Assembly: GCA_016716535.1 (NCBI GenBank)
Contig: JADJWD010000005.1
Span: 434,001 to 498,000, forward strand
From: Betaproteobacteria bacterium
Lineage (GTDB): Bacteria; Pseudomonadota; Gammaproteobacteria; Burkholderiales; Burkholderiaceae_C
DNA: 64,000 nucleotides
Reading direction: 5' to 3'
Shown: positions 52,286 to 61,730 of the stretch, piece after piece
Numbering within the stretch: position 1 is the first letter of the stretch
Layout of the letters: every line of letters begins with the position of its first letter
Made by a program: the position numbers and the translations under genes
The notes under the pieces: generated by a model
The model's input: only the letters and a program-made list of their open reading frames with translations
The model's database searches: none
Told to the model about the DNA's origin: nothing

Positions 52286-53686
52286 ATGAAGCAACCTGCT
52301 CTTGCCCTCCTGACCCTCGCCGCGACGGTGGCGACCCTGTCGGCGCTCCCGCTCGCGCGCGCTCAAGGTGCTGCCGGGGCCGACGCCGCGAAGCTCGGCG
52401 TCGAGCTGACGCCGGCCGGCGCCGAGCGCGGCGCCAACGCCGACAAGAGCATCCCCGTCTGGCCCGGCAACGAGGTGCAGCACAGCGGCTGGGCGCACGG
52501 CCAGCTGCGCGCCGCGCACTGGAAGCACAAGGGCGACAAGCCGCTGTTCAGCATCGACGCGGCCAGCGCCGACCAGCACGCGGCCAGGCTCGCGCCCGGG
52601 CAGCTCGCGCTGCTCAAGCAGGTCAAGGGCTACCGGATGGACGTCTATCCGAGCCGGCGGACCTGCGGCGTGCCCGACTTTGTCGCCGACAACACGAAGA
52701 AGAACGTGAGCGCGGCGAAGATCGGCGCCGACGGCTGGAGCCTTGCCGAGGCGATGGTGCCCGGCTTCCCGTTCCCGATGCCGGCCAACGGCACGCAGGC
52801 GATGTGGAACGCCAAGATGCGCTACCGCGGCGTCGGCATGGACTTCCGCAATACGGTGACGTCGGTGGCGCCGCGCAAGGGCGGCAGCGAGTGGATCCGC
52901 GCCGGGCAGGAGTTCACCGCCTACATGCCGTGGGGCGCCAAGGGCTCGCAGCCGCTGTCGAAGCTGCCGAAGGTCGAGTACTACGCCTACTTCGCCTACA
53001 ACTCGCCGCCGGCGCTGGCCGGGCAGGCGCTGGCGATCGCGTTCTTCCTCGACCAGCCGGGCAGCGAGACGTTCTACTACTTCCCGGGCCAGCGGCGCGT
53101 GCGGCGCATGCCGTCGTACTCCTACGACTCGCCGCAGATCGGCATGGAGAACCAGTACACGCTCGACGAGCCGTTCGTCTTCAACGGCACGATCGACCGC
53201 TTCGACTGGAAGCTCGTCGGCAAGCGCGAGCTGATCGTGCCGTACAACGCCTTCGGCGCCTACGACTTCAAGACGAAGTTCGAGGACATCGCCAAGGCCG
53301 ACGCGATCGACCCCGCCTTCCGGCGCTACGAGCTGCACCGCGTCTGGGTGGTCGAGGCGACGGTGAAGTCGGGCATGCGCCACACCGCGCCCAAGCGCAC
53401 CTTCTACCTCGACGAGGACAGCTGGAACATGCTGCTGGCCGAGGACTACGACGCGCAGGGCAAGCTGGCCAAGGTGCGCGAGGGCTTCCTGATCCCGGTG
53501 TACGAGACCGGCACCTGCGACGTCTCGGCCTTCGTGCAGCACAACCTGGCCGAGGGCCGGTACCTGTTCGACATGCACGCCGCCGGCACCGGCGCCGACG
53601 TGCGCTGGGTGACCGAAGGCAGCGGGCCGCGCTTCAGCCCGAACTTCTACACCGCCGACAACCTGCGCTCGGTGAGCGAGCGCTGA
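52286..53686 (+). CDS. DUF1329 outer-membrane-associated protein
   Basis: 466 residues from ATG 52286 (MKQPALALLT), with GGAGG 7 bp upstream and a signal peptide ending near ARAQG. The fold is predicted LolB-like beta-rich; family motifs include YYFPGQRRVRRMPSYSYD and KRELIVPYN. DUF1329 proteins occur with DUF1302 proteins and RND exporters in clusters for hydrophobic substrates. Periplasmic or outer membrane location expected. Biochemical role unknown. Confidence 0.9.
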   Translation: MKQPALALLTLAATVATLSALPLARAQGAAGADAAKLGVELTPAGAERGANADKSIPVWPGNEVQHSGWAHGQLRAAHWKHKGDKPLFSIDAASADQHAARLAPGQLALLKQVKGYRMDVYPSRRTCGVPDFVADNTKKNVSAAKIGADGWSLAEAMVPGFPFPMPANGTQAMWNAKMRYRGVGMDFRNTVTSVAPRKGGSEWIRAGQEFTAYMPWGAKGSQPLSKLPKVEYYAYFAYNSPPALAGQALAIAFFLDQPGSETFYYFPGQRRVRRMPSYSYDSPQIGMENQYTLDEPFVFNGTIDRFDWKLVGKRELIVPYNAFGAYDFKTKFEDIAKADAIDPAFRRYELHRVWVVEATVKSGMRHTAPKRTFYLDEDSWNMLLAEDYDAQGKLAKVREGFLIPVYETGTCDVSAFVQHNLAEGRYLFDMHAAGTGADVRWVTEGSGPRFSPNFYTADNLRSVSER

Positions 53687-53697
53687 AGCGCGCCCCC

Positions 53698-53715
53698 GGG
53701 CCGCGAGGGCGGCCC
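53698..53715 (+). other. Short stem-loop between DUF1329 and DUF1302 genes
   Basis: GGGCCGC-GAGG-GCGGCCC, 7-bp arms. Likely an mRNA structure that tunes expression between the two genes; no T-run. Confidence 0.35.
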
Positions 53716-53750
53716 GCGCGCGTTCCACCCAACGACGAGGAGGCTCCGTG

Positions 53751-55496
53751 ATGAACAGACTCCCGCGCCAGGCGCTGCTGCGCCCGCTGCCGCACCCGCT
53801 CGCCATCGCTTGCGCGCTCGCCTGCGCCGTTGCCGCCGGCGGCAGCGCGCAGGCGTTCACCTTCGACACCGGCGGCATCCGCGGCAACTTCGATTCGACG
53901 ATCACCGGCGGCACCGGCATCCGCGCGAAGAACCCGTCGTGCACGCTCGTCGGCGACCCGGCCTACTGCCCCGCGGCCGATGTCTACCGCTGGGGCAGCG
54001 GCGACGACGGCAACCTGAACTACCGCCGCGGCGACGTGTTCACCGGCTACGTCAAGGGCAACCACGAGCTGCTCGTCACCTTCCCCGACGACTGGAAGTT
54101 CCTCGGCCGCGTCAACTGGCTCTACGACTTCAAGGCCGACGACACGGCGCGCACGCCGCTGTCGACCGCGGCCAAGGACGAGATCGTGCGCGACGTGCGC
54201 CTGGCCGACTTCTGGGTCGGCAAGACGGCGCACTTCGCCGACGGCAAGCGCGTCGGCGTGCGCGTCGGCAACCAGTTCCTGAACTGGGGCGAGAGTCTGT
54301 TCCTGCCCGGCGGCATCAACTCGACCAACGCGATCGACATCCAGCGCCTGTCGCAGCCCGGCGTGCAGCTCAAGGAAGCGTTCCTGCCGGCGCCGCTGGT
54401 CGACGTCACGGCCAACCTCGGCAGCGGCTTCAGCGCCGAGGCGTACTACCAGGCGAAGTGGAACCGCACGCGCTTCCCGCCGGTGGGCGGCTACTGGTCG
54501 GTGGTGGACATCTACGACAAGGGCCGCCAGCCGATCTTCCTCGGCCCCGACCCAGCCTCGAGCGCCGCGCTCGGCATCCCCGATTCGCCGGCGATCCCGT
54601 TCGCCGCCGACGACCGGCCGCGCGACTCGGGCCAGTGGGGCGTGGCGCTGCGCTGGCAGCCCACCGGCAGCAGCGCCAACTTCGGCGTCTATGCGCTGAA
54701 CTACCACGACAAGACGCCGAACCTGCGCTTCATCAACGGCCAGAGCGAAGGGCAGTGGACCTTCCTCGAGGACCGCAAGCTGTTCGGCGCCTCGGTCAGC
54801 CTGCCGCTGGGCAACTGGGCCATCGGCGCCGAGCTGTCGTACCGGCCGAAGGACGCGATGGCGCTGTCGGGCTGCTACGTGCCCGGCGCCGCCGGCGACA
54901 ACGTCGCGGGCCTCGCGCCGGCGGCCGAATGCCAGCAGTACATCGACGGCAAGCGCTGGCAGGCGCACCTGACGGGGATGCTGAGCCTGACGCCGGGTGA
55001 CCATGGCGGCTTCCTGAACCTGCTCGGCGCGAGTACCGCGACGCTGCTGGCCGAGGCCGTCGTCATCCACTACCCGGGGCTGAAGTCGCAGTTCGAGCGC
55101 AACGCGCCCGATGGCACGCCGGTGGTGCAACTGCCGGCAGCGGGGCTGTGGAACTGGTCCGACGACGGCGGCGCCACCGTCTACGGCGCCGGCACGAAGA
55201 CCTCCTGGGGCTACAACCTCGACTTCAGCTGGGTCTACGACGGCACCGTGATCCCGGGCTGGCAGGTCACGCCGGGGCTGTACTTCTTCCACGCCGTGTC
55301 GGGCCGCACGCCCAACCTCGCCGCCAACTTCATGCAGGGCGCCAAGGTGCTGAACCTGTACACGCTGTTCACGCAGAACCCGGCCAACTGGCAGATCGGC
55401 ATCAACTACGCGATGTACAGCGGCGGCAGGAACCCGTTCGACCAGCCGCTGGGCGACCGCAACTTCTTCGGCGCGTTCCTGTCACGCAACTTCTGA
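53751..55496 (+). CDS. DUF1302 outer membrane protein
   Basis: 581 residues from ATG 53751 (GTG 53748 also possible). Signal peptide ending near AQAFTF. Beta-rich throughout, with aromatic-ended strands, and a C-terminal Phe (FLSRNF) typical of outer membrane barrels. Family motifs include VRVGNQFLNWGESLFLPGG. Probably the outer membrane pore for the substrate handled by the RND protein that follows. It starts 62 bp after DUF1329. Confidence 0.9.
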   Translation: MNRLPRQALLRPLPHPLAIACALACAVAAGGSAQAFTFDTGGIRGNFDSTITGGTGIRAKNPSCTLVGDPAYCPAADVYRWGSGDDGNLNYRRGDVFTGYVKGNHELLVTFPDDWKFLGRVNWLYDFKADDTARTPLSTAAKDEIVRDVRLADFWVGKTAHFADGKRVGVRVGNQFLNWGESLFLPGGINSTNAIDIQRLSQPGVQLKEAFLPAPLVDVTANLGSGFSAEAYYQAKWNRTRFPPVGGYWSVVDIYDKGRQPIFLGPDPASSAALGIPDSPAIPFAADDRPRDSGQWGVALRWQPTGSSANFGVYALNYHDKTPNLRFINGQSEGQWTFLEDRKLFGASVSLPLGNWAIGAELSYRPKDAMALSGCYVPGAAGDNVAGLAPAAECQQYIDGKRWQAHLTGMLSLTPGDHGGFLNLLGASTATLLAEAVVIHYPGLKSQFERNAPDGTPVVQLPAAGLWNWSDDGGATVYGAGTKTSWGYNLDFSWVYDGTVIPGWQVTPGLYFFHAVSGRTPNLAANFMQGAKVLNLYTLFTQNPANWQIGINYAMYSGGRNPFDQPLGDRNFFGAFLSRNF

Positions 55497-55523
55497 GGCG
55501 CCGTCGCGGCGCCTCCCGCATCG

Positions 55524-57938
55524 ATGGACGACGCCGCACCGCCATCGCCTTCGCCATCCCCGCCGCCGTTGCCGGGCGGGCGCACCATCGCCCGCCTGGA
55601 GGCGATCCTGTTCGCGCACCGGGGCGCCATCCTCGCGGCGCTGCTGCTGCTGACGCTGCTGATGGCCGGCTTCGCGTCCAAGCTGCGCATGGACGCCGGC
55701 TTCGACAAGCAGATGCCGGTCGGCCACGAGTACGTGCAGACGTTCCGCGCCTACCGCGCCGACCTGATCGGCGCGAACCGGCTGACGGTGGTCGTGCGCG
55801 CGCGCCAGGGCCCGATCTGGACGCGCGCGGGGCTGACGCGGCTGCACGACGTGACGCAAGCGGTGATGTTCCTGCCGCACGTCTCGCGCGGCAGCGTCAC
55901 CTCGCTGTGGACGCCGAACGCGTTCGTCAACGAGATCACCGAGGAAGGTTTTCGCGCCGACCCGCTGATCCCCGGCACCGTCACGCCGGCGGCGCTGGAC
56001 GACGCGACGATCGCGACGATCGCCGCCGCCGCCAGCGCCGGCGGCTTCGTCGGCTCGCTGGTGGCGCGCGACCAGGCCGGCGCGATGATCACCGCCGAGC
56101 TCAACGAGTACGACGCCGACGGCCGGCGGCTCGACTACGTGGCCTACAACGGCGCGCTGGAAGCCCTGCGCACGCGCTTCGAGGACGCGCAGTTCGAGGT
56201 GCAGATGATCGGCTTCGCCAAGCAGATCGGCGACATCGCCGACGGCGCCGCGGCGGTGCTCGAGTTCTGCCTCGTCGCTTTGCTGCTCACCGCGGCGGCG
56301 GTGTTCTGGTACTGCCGCTCGTGGCGCTTCACGCTGCTGCCGGTGGCGTGCTCGCTGGCGTCGCTGGTGTGGCAGTTCGGCACGCTGCACCTGCTCGGTT
56401 ACGGGCTCGACCCGCTGGCGGTGCTGGTGCCGTTCCTGGTCTTCGCGATCGGCGTGTCGCACGGCGTGCAGCAGATCAGCACGATGGTGCGCGAGATCGC
56501 GCACGGCAAGTCGGGCGACGCGGCGGCGCGCGCCGCCTTCTCGCAGCTGCTGGTGCCGGGCACGCTGGCGCTGGTCACCGCGTTCGCCACCTTCGTGACG
56601 CTGCTGCTGATCCCGATTCCGATGGTGCGCGAGCTGGCCGTCGCGGCGGCGCTGGGCGTGGCCTACAAGATCGTCACCAACCTCGTGATGCTGCCGCTGG
56701 CGGCCTCCTACGCCCGCGTCGGCCGCGACGACGCGGCGCGCCAGATGCGCCTGCACGCGCAGCGCTCGCAGTGGCTGCGCCGGCTGGCGCGCATGGCCGA
56801 GCCGAAGCCGGCGCTCGTCACGCTGGCAGCGGCGGCGCTGCTGTTTGCGCTGGCGTGGTTCTACGCGCGCGACCGCGTCGTCGGCACGCTCGAGCCGGGG
56901 GCGCCCGAGCTGCGCGCCGAGAGCCGCTTCAACCGCGACGCGGTGGCGATCGCTTCGGGCTACGACACCGGGCTCGACTGGCTGAGCGTCGTCTTCGAGG
57001 CGGCACCCGATGCGGGCAATGCCTGCGAGGCGGTGGCGATCGGCCAGCACCACGACCGTTTCGCGTTCGCGCTGCGCACCGTGCCCGGCGTGCTGTCGAT
57101 CGACTCGTACGCGACCCAGCTGCGCCAGTACAACGAGGGCTACAACGAGGGCAACCCGAAGATGTCGGCGGTGCCGATCGACCCGGCCAACTACGCCGCG
57201 CTGTCGTTCGAGGTGGCGCGCGCGCCGGGCACGATGCGCAAGGACTGCAGCATGACCGCCGCCCACCTGTACCTGGCCGACCACAAGACGAAGACGATCG
57301 ACGGCGTGATCGCCGCCGCCAAGCAGTTTCGCGAGCGCAAGCCGCTGCCTGGCATGACGCTGCGCCTGGCGGCCGGCAACGCCGGCGTGCTGGCGGCCGT
57401 CAACGAGGCCGTGGCGGCCAGCGAGCTGCCGATGATGCTGTACGTCTACGCCGTCATCGTGGCGCTGGTCTTCGTCGTCTACCGCGACTGGCGCGCCGTG
57501 CTCGCCTGCTGCCTGCCGCTGACCGTGGGCACCTTCGTCGGCTATGCGTTCATGAAGGCGCTGGACATCGGCCTGACGGTGGCGACGCTGCCGGTGATGG
57601 TGCTGGCCGTGGGCATCGGCGTCGACTACGCCTTCTACATCTACAACCGGCTGCAGCGCCACCTGGCGGCGGGCCTGGCGATGCTGCCGGCGATCGAGCA
57701 GGCCTTGCAGGAGGTCGGCATGGCGACGATCTTCACCGCCATCACGCTGGCCGTCGGCGTGGCGACGTGGTCGTTCTCGGAGCTGAAGTTTCAGGCCGAC
57801 ATGGGCCAGCTGCTGGCCTTCATGTTCATGATCAACATGGTGATGGCGATGACGGTGCTGCCGGCGTTCGCCGTCTGGATCGAGCGGTTGCTGCCGCGCC
57901 GCATGCCGGTGCGCGCCAGCGCGCTGTTGCAGCACTGA
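55524..57938 (+). CDS. RND-superfamily transporter (MMPL-like)
   Basis: 804 residues with two sets of six membrane helices and two large periplasmic loops (about residues 55-250 and 460-640). Conserved membrane motifs include FAIGVSHGVQQISTMV and VGIGVDYAFYIYNRL (about residues 310-325 and 695-710), with the charged residues of the proton relay. Moves hydrophobic compounds across or out of the inner membrane. It begins 27 bp after the DUF1302 stop, across a small GGCGCC hairpin. Confidence 0.93.
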   Translation: MDDAAPPSPSPSPPPLPGGRTIARLEAILFAHRGAILAALLLLTLLMAGFASKLRMDAGFDKQMPVGHEYVQTFRAYRADLIGANRLTVVVRARQGPIWTRAGLTRLHDVTQAVMFLPHVSRGSVTSLWTPNAFVNEITEEGFRADPLIPGTVTPAALDDATIATIAAAASAGGFVGSLVARDQAGAMITAELNEYDADGRRLDYVAYNGALEALRTRFEDAQFEVQMIGFAKQIGDIADGAAAVLEFCLVALLLTAAAVFWYCRSWRFTLLPVACSLASLVWQFGTLHLLGYGLDPLAVLVPFLVFAIGVSHGVQQISTMVREIAHGKSGDAAARAAFSQLLVPGTLALVTAFATFVTLLLIPIPMVRELAVAAALGVAYKIVTNLVMLPLAASYARVGRDDAARQMRLHAQRSQWLRRLARMAEPKPALVTLAAAALLFALAWFYARDRVVGTLEPGAPELRAESRFNRDAVAIASGYDTGLDWLSVVFEAAPDAGNACEAVAIGQHHDRFAFALRTVPGVLSIDSYATQLRQYNEGYNEGNPKMSAVPIDPANYAALSFEVARAPGTMRKDCSMTAAHLYLADHKTKTIDGVIAAAKQFRERKPLPGMTLRLAAGNAGVLAAVNEAVAASELPMMLYVYAVIVALVFVVYRDWRAVLACCLPLTVGTFVGYAFMKALDIGLTVATLPVMVLAVGIGVDYAFYIYNRLQRHLAAGLAMLPAIEQALQEVGMATIFTAITLAVGVATWSFSELKFQADMGQLLAFMFMINMVMAMTVLPAFAVWIERLLPRRMPVRASALLQH

Positions 57939-57943
57939 CGGCG

Positions 57944-58987
57944 ATGGCGACGATCGTCCGCATCGCCGTGCTCGCCGCCGCCGCGCTGCTGGCGGGCCCC
58001 TGCGGGGCCGATGGCGCGGCCAAGGCCGCCGGTGCCGCCAGTGCCGCCGGTGCCGCTGGCGCGTATGGCGCCGCCCCCGCCGCGGACCTCGGCCAGGTCG
58101 TGCCGCGCGCCGTGACGGCGCCGTCACCCTCGGCGCAACGGGCGCTGCTGCTGGCGCTGGCGCGCGCCGGCGAGCGCGTCGTCGCCGTCGGCGAGCGCGG
58201 CACCGTGCTCGCCGGCGATGCGCGCGACGACACGCTCGTGCAGGCGGCGAGCGTGCCGGTCGACGCGACGCTGACCGGCGTGCACTTCGTCGACGCCGAG
58301 CGCGGCTGGGCCGTCGGCCACTGGGGCGCGATCCTCGCCACCACCGATGGCGGGCGCACCTGGACGCAGCAGCGGCTCGACCTCACACAAGACCGGCCGC
58401 TGTTCGCCGTGCATTTCGTCGACGCGCGGCACGGCGTCGCGGTCGGGTTGTGGTCGCTGGTGCTCGTCACCGACGACGGCGGCGCGACCTGGCATGAGCG
58501 CAAGCTGGACGTGCCGCCGGGCGCGAAGAAGGCCGACCTGAACCTGCTCGGGCTGTTCGCCGACACTGCCGGGCGCCTGTACGCCACCGCCGAGCGCGGC
58601 ATGGTGCTGCGCTCCGATGACCGCGGGCAGACCTGGCGCTACCTCGCCACCGGCTACCGCGGCTCGCTGTGGTGCGGCACGGCGCTGGCCGACGGCACGC
58701 TGCTCGTCGGCGGCCAGCGCGGCTCGCTGTGGCGCAGCGACGATGGGGGCGAACGCTGGAGCGCGGTCGGCAGCGGCGGCAAGAGCTCGATCACCGCGAT
58801 CGCTGCCGACGGCCCCCGCGTCGCCGCGGTCGGGCTCGACGGCTACGTCGCCTTCAGCGCCGACGGCGGCCGGCGCTTCGAGCCGCGCGCGCGCGACGAT
58901 CGCCTGACGCTGACCGCGGTCGTCGCCGACGGCGCCGGCGCCTGGATCGTCGCCTCGCGCAGCGGCTGGCTGCGGCAGCGGCCCTGA
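57944..58987 (+). CDS. YCF48/BNR-repeat exported protein
   Basis: 347 residues from ATG 57944. A signal peptide is followed by an Ala/Gly-rich stretch, then a propeller of at least four repeats with Asp-box motifs (TTDGGRTW, TDDGGATW, SDDRGQTW, SDDGGERW). The same protein type usually follows this RND family and may be its periplasmic partner. Last gene of the operon. Confidence 0.88.
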   Translation: MATIVRIAVLAAAALLAGPCGADGAAKAAGAASAAGAAGAYGAAPAADLGQVVPRAVTAPSPSAQRALLLALARAGERVVAVGERGTVLAGDARDDTLVQAASVPVDATLTGVHFVDAERGWAVGHWGAILATTDGGRTWTQQRLDLTQDRPLFAVHFVDARHGVAVGLWSLVLVTDDGGATWHERKLDVPPGAKKADLNLLGLFADTAGRLYATAERGMVLRSDDRGQTWRYLATGYRGSLWCGTALADGTLLVGGQRGSLWRSDDGGERWSAVGSGGKSSITAIAADGPRVAAVGLDGYVAFSADGGRRFEPRARDDRLTLTAVVADGAGAWIVASRSGWLRQRP

Positions 58988-59011
58988 AGCCGTGGCGCTA
59001 CGCGGCCGCGA

Positions 59012-60076
59012 TCAGCTCACCCACTCGTTCGCAATGGCCGTGTCGATGAGCTCCTGGCACATCACGGCGAGCCAGTACCCCGCGTAGACCTGCCAGAAGT
59101 TCGGGCCGCAGACCTCGGTGACGCACTTGTAGTCACAGGGCAGGTTCTCGTTCTCCGCGTACAGGTTGATCAGCTTGATCCACATGAGGAAGTCGACGAT
59201 GCTGCCCGGCGGGCCGTCGACGAAGAAGCTCCACCACTTGATCTTGATGAGGTTGCCGGCGTACGTCATCGCGTTGTCGAGGAACCGGTCGGAGAGCACG
59301 TTGCACCGCGTTCCCCACAGCGTCAGGCCGCACGGGTACAGCTTGGGCTGCTGGCTCAGCAACCACGCGGCCTGGCCCTGCTTGAACGTCTCCAGGAAGC
59401 CGTTGCGGAAGGCGAGCAGCGAGGTCTTGCTGGGCCTGACCTGCGAGAACTCCGCGCGGGCGGTGATGGCGGCCAGCTCGGCAGCGGCGGCGGCGCAGGT
59501 GCCGCCGCCGAACTTCGCGTCGACGACCTGCCGCAGGTACACCTCGGCCACTTCGGTCATCACCACCTTGCCCCAGGCGAAGTAGTCGTGCCAGGTGGTC
59601 GTCACCGCGATCGCGGTGGCGGCGCCGCCGGCGTCGCGCGTCACGGTGTCGGGCGCCATCAGGTGCCACGCGTCGGCCGCGGCGTCGTAGCCGAACAGGC
59701 ACGCCAGTTCGCCCGCCGTGAGAGCCAGCGCCCCCAGCGGTGCGTGCACCGTGACCGGCAGTGCGTACGGCGTGCTTCCCCTTGTGCGCAGGCCGACGAC
59801 GCCGCCGACGACGCGCTGGAAGCCCGGGTTCGGCAGCGTCGGCGGATAGGCGGCGTTGAAGCCGTCGAGCGCGAAGGTCCGGTGCTCGGTGAGCGCGCCG
59901 GCCGGTATCACGACCTTGAAGCCGTACGCCGGGTCGCCCGGGTCGGCTGCCAGTTCACCGCCTTCGGGCCCGACGCGGGTCTCGGCAGGCGGGCTCGAGT
60001 CGCCACCGCCGCCGCATGACCACAACAGGGGGAACAGCGCCAGCAGTGCGGGCCGCGATCGGTAGGTCAGTCCCAT
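59012..60076 (-). CDS. Lipoprotein of unknown function with ZU5-like N-terminal domain
   Basis: 354 residues. Lipobox LLWSC (Cys 21) followed by a GGGG linker. The segment VGPEGGELAADPGD and VVIPAGAL resembles a ZU5 domain. The C-terminal half is helical with Cys pairs (CGLTLWGTRC, CDYKCVTEVC). I do not recognise a family for that half. Paired with a second lipoprotein upstream (21 bp). Confidence 0.75.
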   Translation of the reverse strand: MGLTYRSRPALLALFPLLWSCGGGGDSSPPAETRVGPEGGELAADPGDPAYGFKVVIPAGALTEHRTFALDGFNAAYPPTLPNPGFQRVVGGVVGLRTRGSTPYALPVTVHAPLGALALTAGELACLFGYDAAADAWHLMAPDTVTRDAGGAATAIAVTTTWHDYFAWGKVVMTEVAEVYLRQVVDAKFGGGTCAAAAAELAAITARAEFSQVRPSKTSLLAFRNGFLETFKQGQAAWLLSQQPKLYPCGLTLWGTRCNVLSDRFLDNAMTYAGNLIKIKWWSFFVDGPPGSIVDFLMWIKLINLYAENENLPCDYKCVTEVCGPNFWQVYAGYWLAVMCQELIDTAIANEWVS

Positions 60077-60097
60077 GATGACGCGCCTCCTCCGGTG

Positions 60098-60757
60098 CTA
60101 GTCCTTGCAGGTGCCGATGTAGATGTAGTCGCTCAGGAAGACCGGGAAGATCGATTCGCCTTCGTTCAGGTCCTGGGCGTCCGCGGGCAGGTCGGAGTAA
60201 GGCGGGTTCAAGGAGTCGGGCGACAGCTCGCGCACCCAATCGATCGAGTACTTCCCTGCCGCCTCGGGCGGGCCGTACACCCGCTTGCCCTTCGTGCGGT
60301 TGTCGACCACGACGCAGCGGGCCACCGGCCGATCGGCCTTGACGGCGTAGAGCCACAGCGGCAGGCCGCCGACGACGGGCGTGCCTGCGTTCAGGTCGAC
60401 CGGCAGCTTCGTGCCGCCCCGGGGCGCCTCGCCATCGTGCTCGTCCACGGTGTAGATGCGGCCGAGCGGCTGCCCTTGCGAGCCGTCGGCCTTGCCGGTC
60501 TTGTAGTACAGCCAGATGTAGTTGCCGCCGCTGCCCTCGTTGAGGTCGATGTTCAGCAGCCGGAACCCCGCGGGCGCCGCCGGCGGCGTGCTGTTGCGGC
60601 CGCCATCGACGAGCTGGATCTCCACGATCGCGTCGCCCGTGAGGTTGTCGGGCGGTGGTGCCGGGTCGTCGCCACCGCCGCCGCAACTGCCCAGCAGAAG
60701 GCCGAACGCGAGCGCCAAGCCGAGCCCCCACAAGGTCCGCAGCGTCGTTCGCCACAT
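60098..60757 (-). CDS. Lipoprotein of unknown function
   Basis: 219 residues from ATG 60757 (MWRTTLRTLW), with a GGGGAGAG ribosome site. Lipobox LLLGSC (Cys 25), then a GGGGDD linker like its neighbour. The rest (VEIQLVDGG, GGNYIWLYYKTG, IFPVFLSDYIYIGTC) is beta-rich. No family recognised; C-terminal Cys. Divergent from the MBL-fold gene across a 203-bp promoter region in which no clear operator was seen. Confidence 0.72.
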   Translation of the reverse strand: MWRTTLRTLWGLGLALAFGLLLGSCGGGGDDPAPPPDNLTGDAIVEIQLVDGGRNSTPPAAPAGFRLLNIDLNEGSGGNYIWLYYKTGKADGSQGQPLGRIYTVDEHDGEAPRGGTKLPVDLNAGTPVVGGLPLWLYAVKADRPVARCVVVDNRTKGKRVYGPPEAAGKYSIDWVRELSPDSLNPPYSDLPADAQDLNEGESIFPVFLSDYIYIGTCKD

Positions 60758-60960
60758 CGCGCTCTCCCCTTCTTTCGACGGCAGATCACCGCTTCGTCGA
60801 TCTATTCTGGAAAGCAGATGCGTGGCCGCGTTGAGCGAAGGCAAGGCAGACGTGGATTGGGCATGGATCACCACCCCTGGCGCGCCGGCCGGGGCTGACC
60901 TGGGGCCGGCCGGGACCCCTGTCTTTCGACATACAGTCCACGACAACCCACGCCCCGCCG

Positions 60961-61599
60961 ATGCTTTGCCACCACACGATCCCCGTCACGCCCTTCCAGC
61001 AGAACTGCTCGATCGTCTGGTGCGACCAGACGATGCAAGGCGCCGTCATCGACCCCGGCGGCGACCTGCCGCGCATCGAGGCGGCGGCGCGTGAGCTCGG
61101 CGTGACGCTGACGCAGATCCTGCTCACGCACGCGCACATCGACCACGCCGGCGGCACCGGCGCGCTGGCGCGCGCGCTCGGGCTGCCGATCGTCGGCCCG
61201 CACGAGGGCGACCGCTTCTGGATCGAGGGCCTCGCCGAACAGGCGCGCATGTTCGGCTTCGCGCCCGCCGAGCCGTTCACGCCGACGCGCTGGCTGCACG
61301 AAGGCGACACGGTGCAGGTCGGCCACAGCACGCTCACCGTGCACCACTGCCCCGGGCACACGCCGGGGCACGTCGTCTTCCACAGCGCCGAGGCCAGGCG
61401 CGCCTTCGTCGGCGACGTGCTCTTCGCGGGCAGCATCGGCCGCACCGACCTGCCCGGCGGCGACGCCGACACGCTCGTCGACAGCATCACCGCGCGGCTG
61501 TGGCCGCTCGGCGACGACACCGTCTTCATCCCCGGCCACGGCCCCGAAAGCACGTTCGGACGCGAGCGCCGGCACAACCCGTTCGTCGGCGGCACCTGA
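60961..61599 (+). CDS. MBL-fold hydrolase (glyoxalase II-like)
   Basis: 212 residues. Zinc motif THAHIDHAGG (residues 56-65), further His in HCPGHTPGH, Asp in FVGDVLF and His in FIPGHGPES. Small YcbL-like members of the family hydrolyse thioesters such as S-lactoylglutathione. First of three plus-strand housekeeping-type genes. Confidence 0.9.
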   Translation: MLCHHTIPVTPFQQNCSIVWCDQTMQGAVIDPGGDLPRIEAAARELGVTLTQILLTHAHIDHAGGTGALARALGLPIVGPHEGDRFWIEGLAEQARMFGFAPAEPFTPTRWLHEGDTVQVGHSTLTVHHCPGHTPGHVVFHSAEARRAFVGDVLFAGSIGRTDLPGGDADTLVDSITARLWPLGDDTVFIPGHGPESTFGRERRHNPFVGGT

Positions 61600-61660
61600 G
61601 CTGCGGCCGGCCCGGCCCCTGCGCACTTCTGCACTTCCGCCTGCCCGCCTGCACGCCCAT

Positions 61661-61725
61661 CCGCCCGCCCGATCCGCCCGCCCGATCCGCCCGTCCGATC
61701 AGCCCGCCCGATCAGCCCGCCCGCC
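61661..61725 (+). repeat. 13-bp tandem repeat, five units
   Basis: CCGCCCGCCCGAT twice, CCGCCCGTCCGAT, CAGCCCGCCCGAT and CAGCCCGCCCGCC in a row, ending 5 bp before the NUDIX start. No ribosome site is visible in the repeat. Confidence 0.8.
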
Positions 61726-61730
61726 AGCGC

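Noticed and set aside
55496..55514. AGGCGCC/GGCGCCT stem after DUF1302 as an operon end
   Set aside because: No T-run, and the RND gene starts 10 bp later with the same gene set found together elsewhere; more likely read through.
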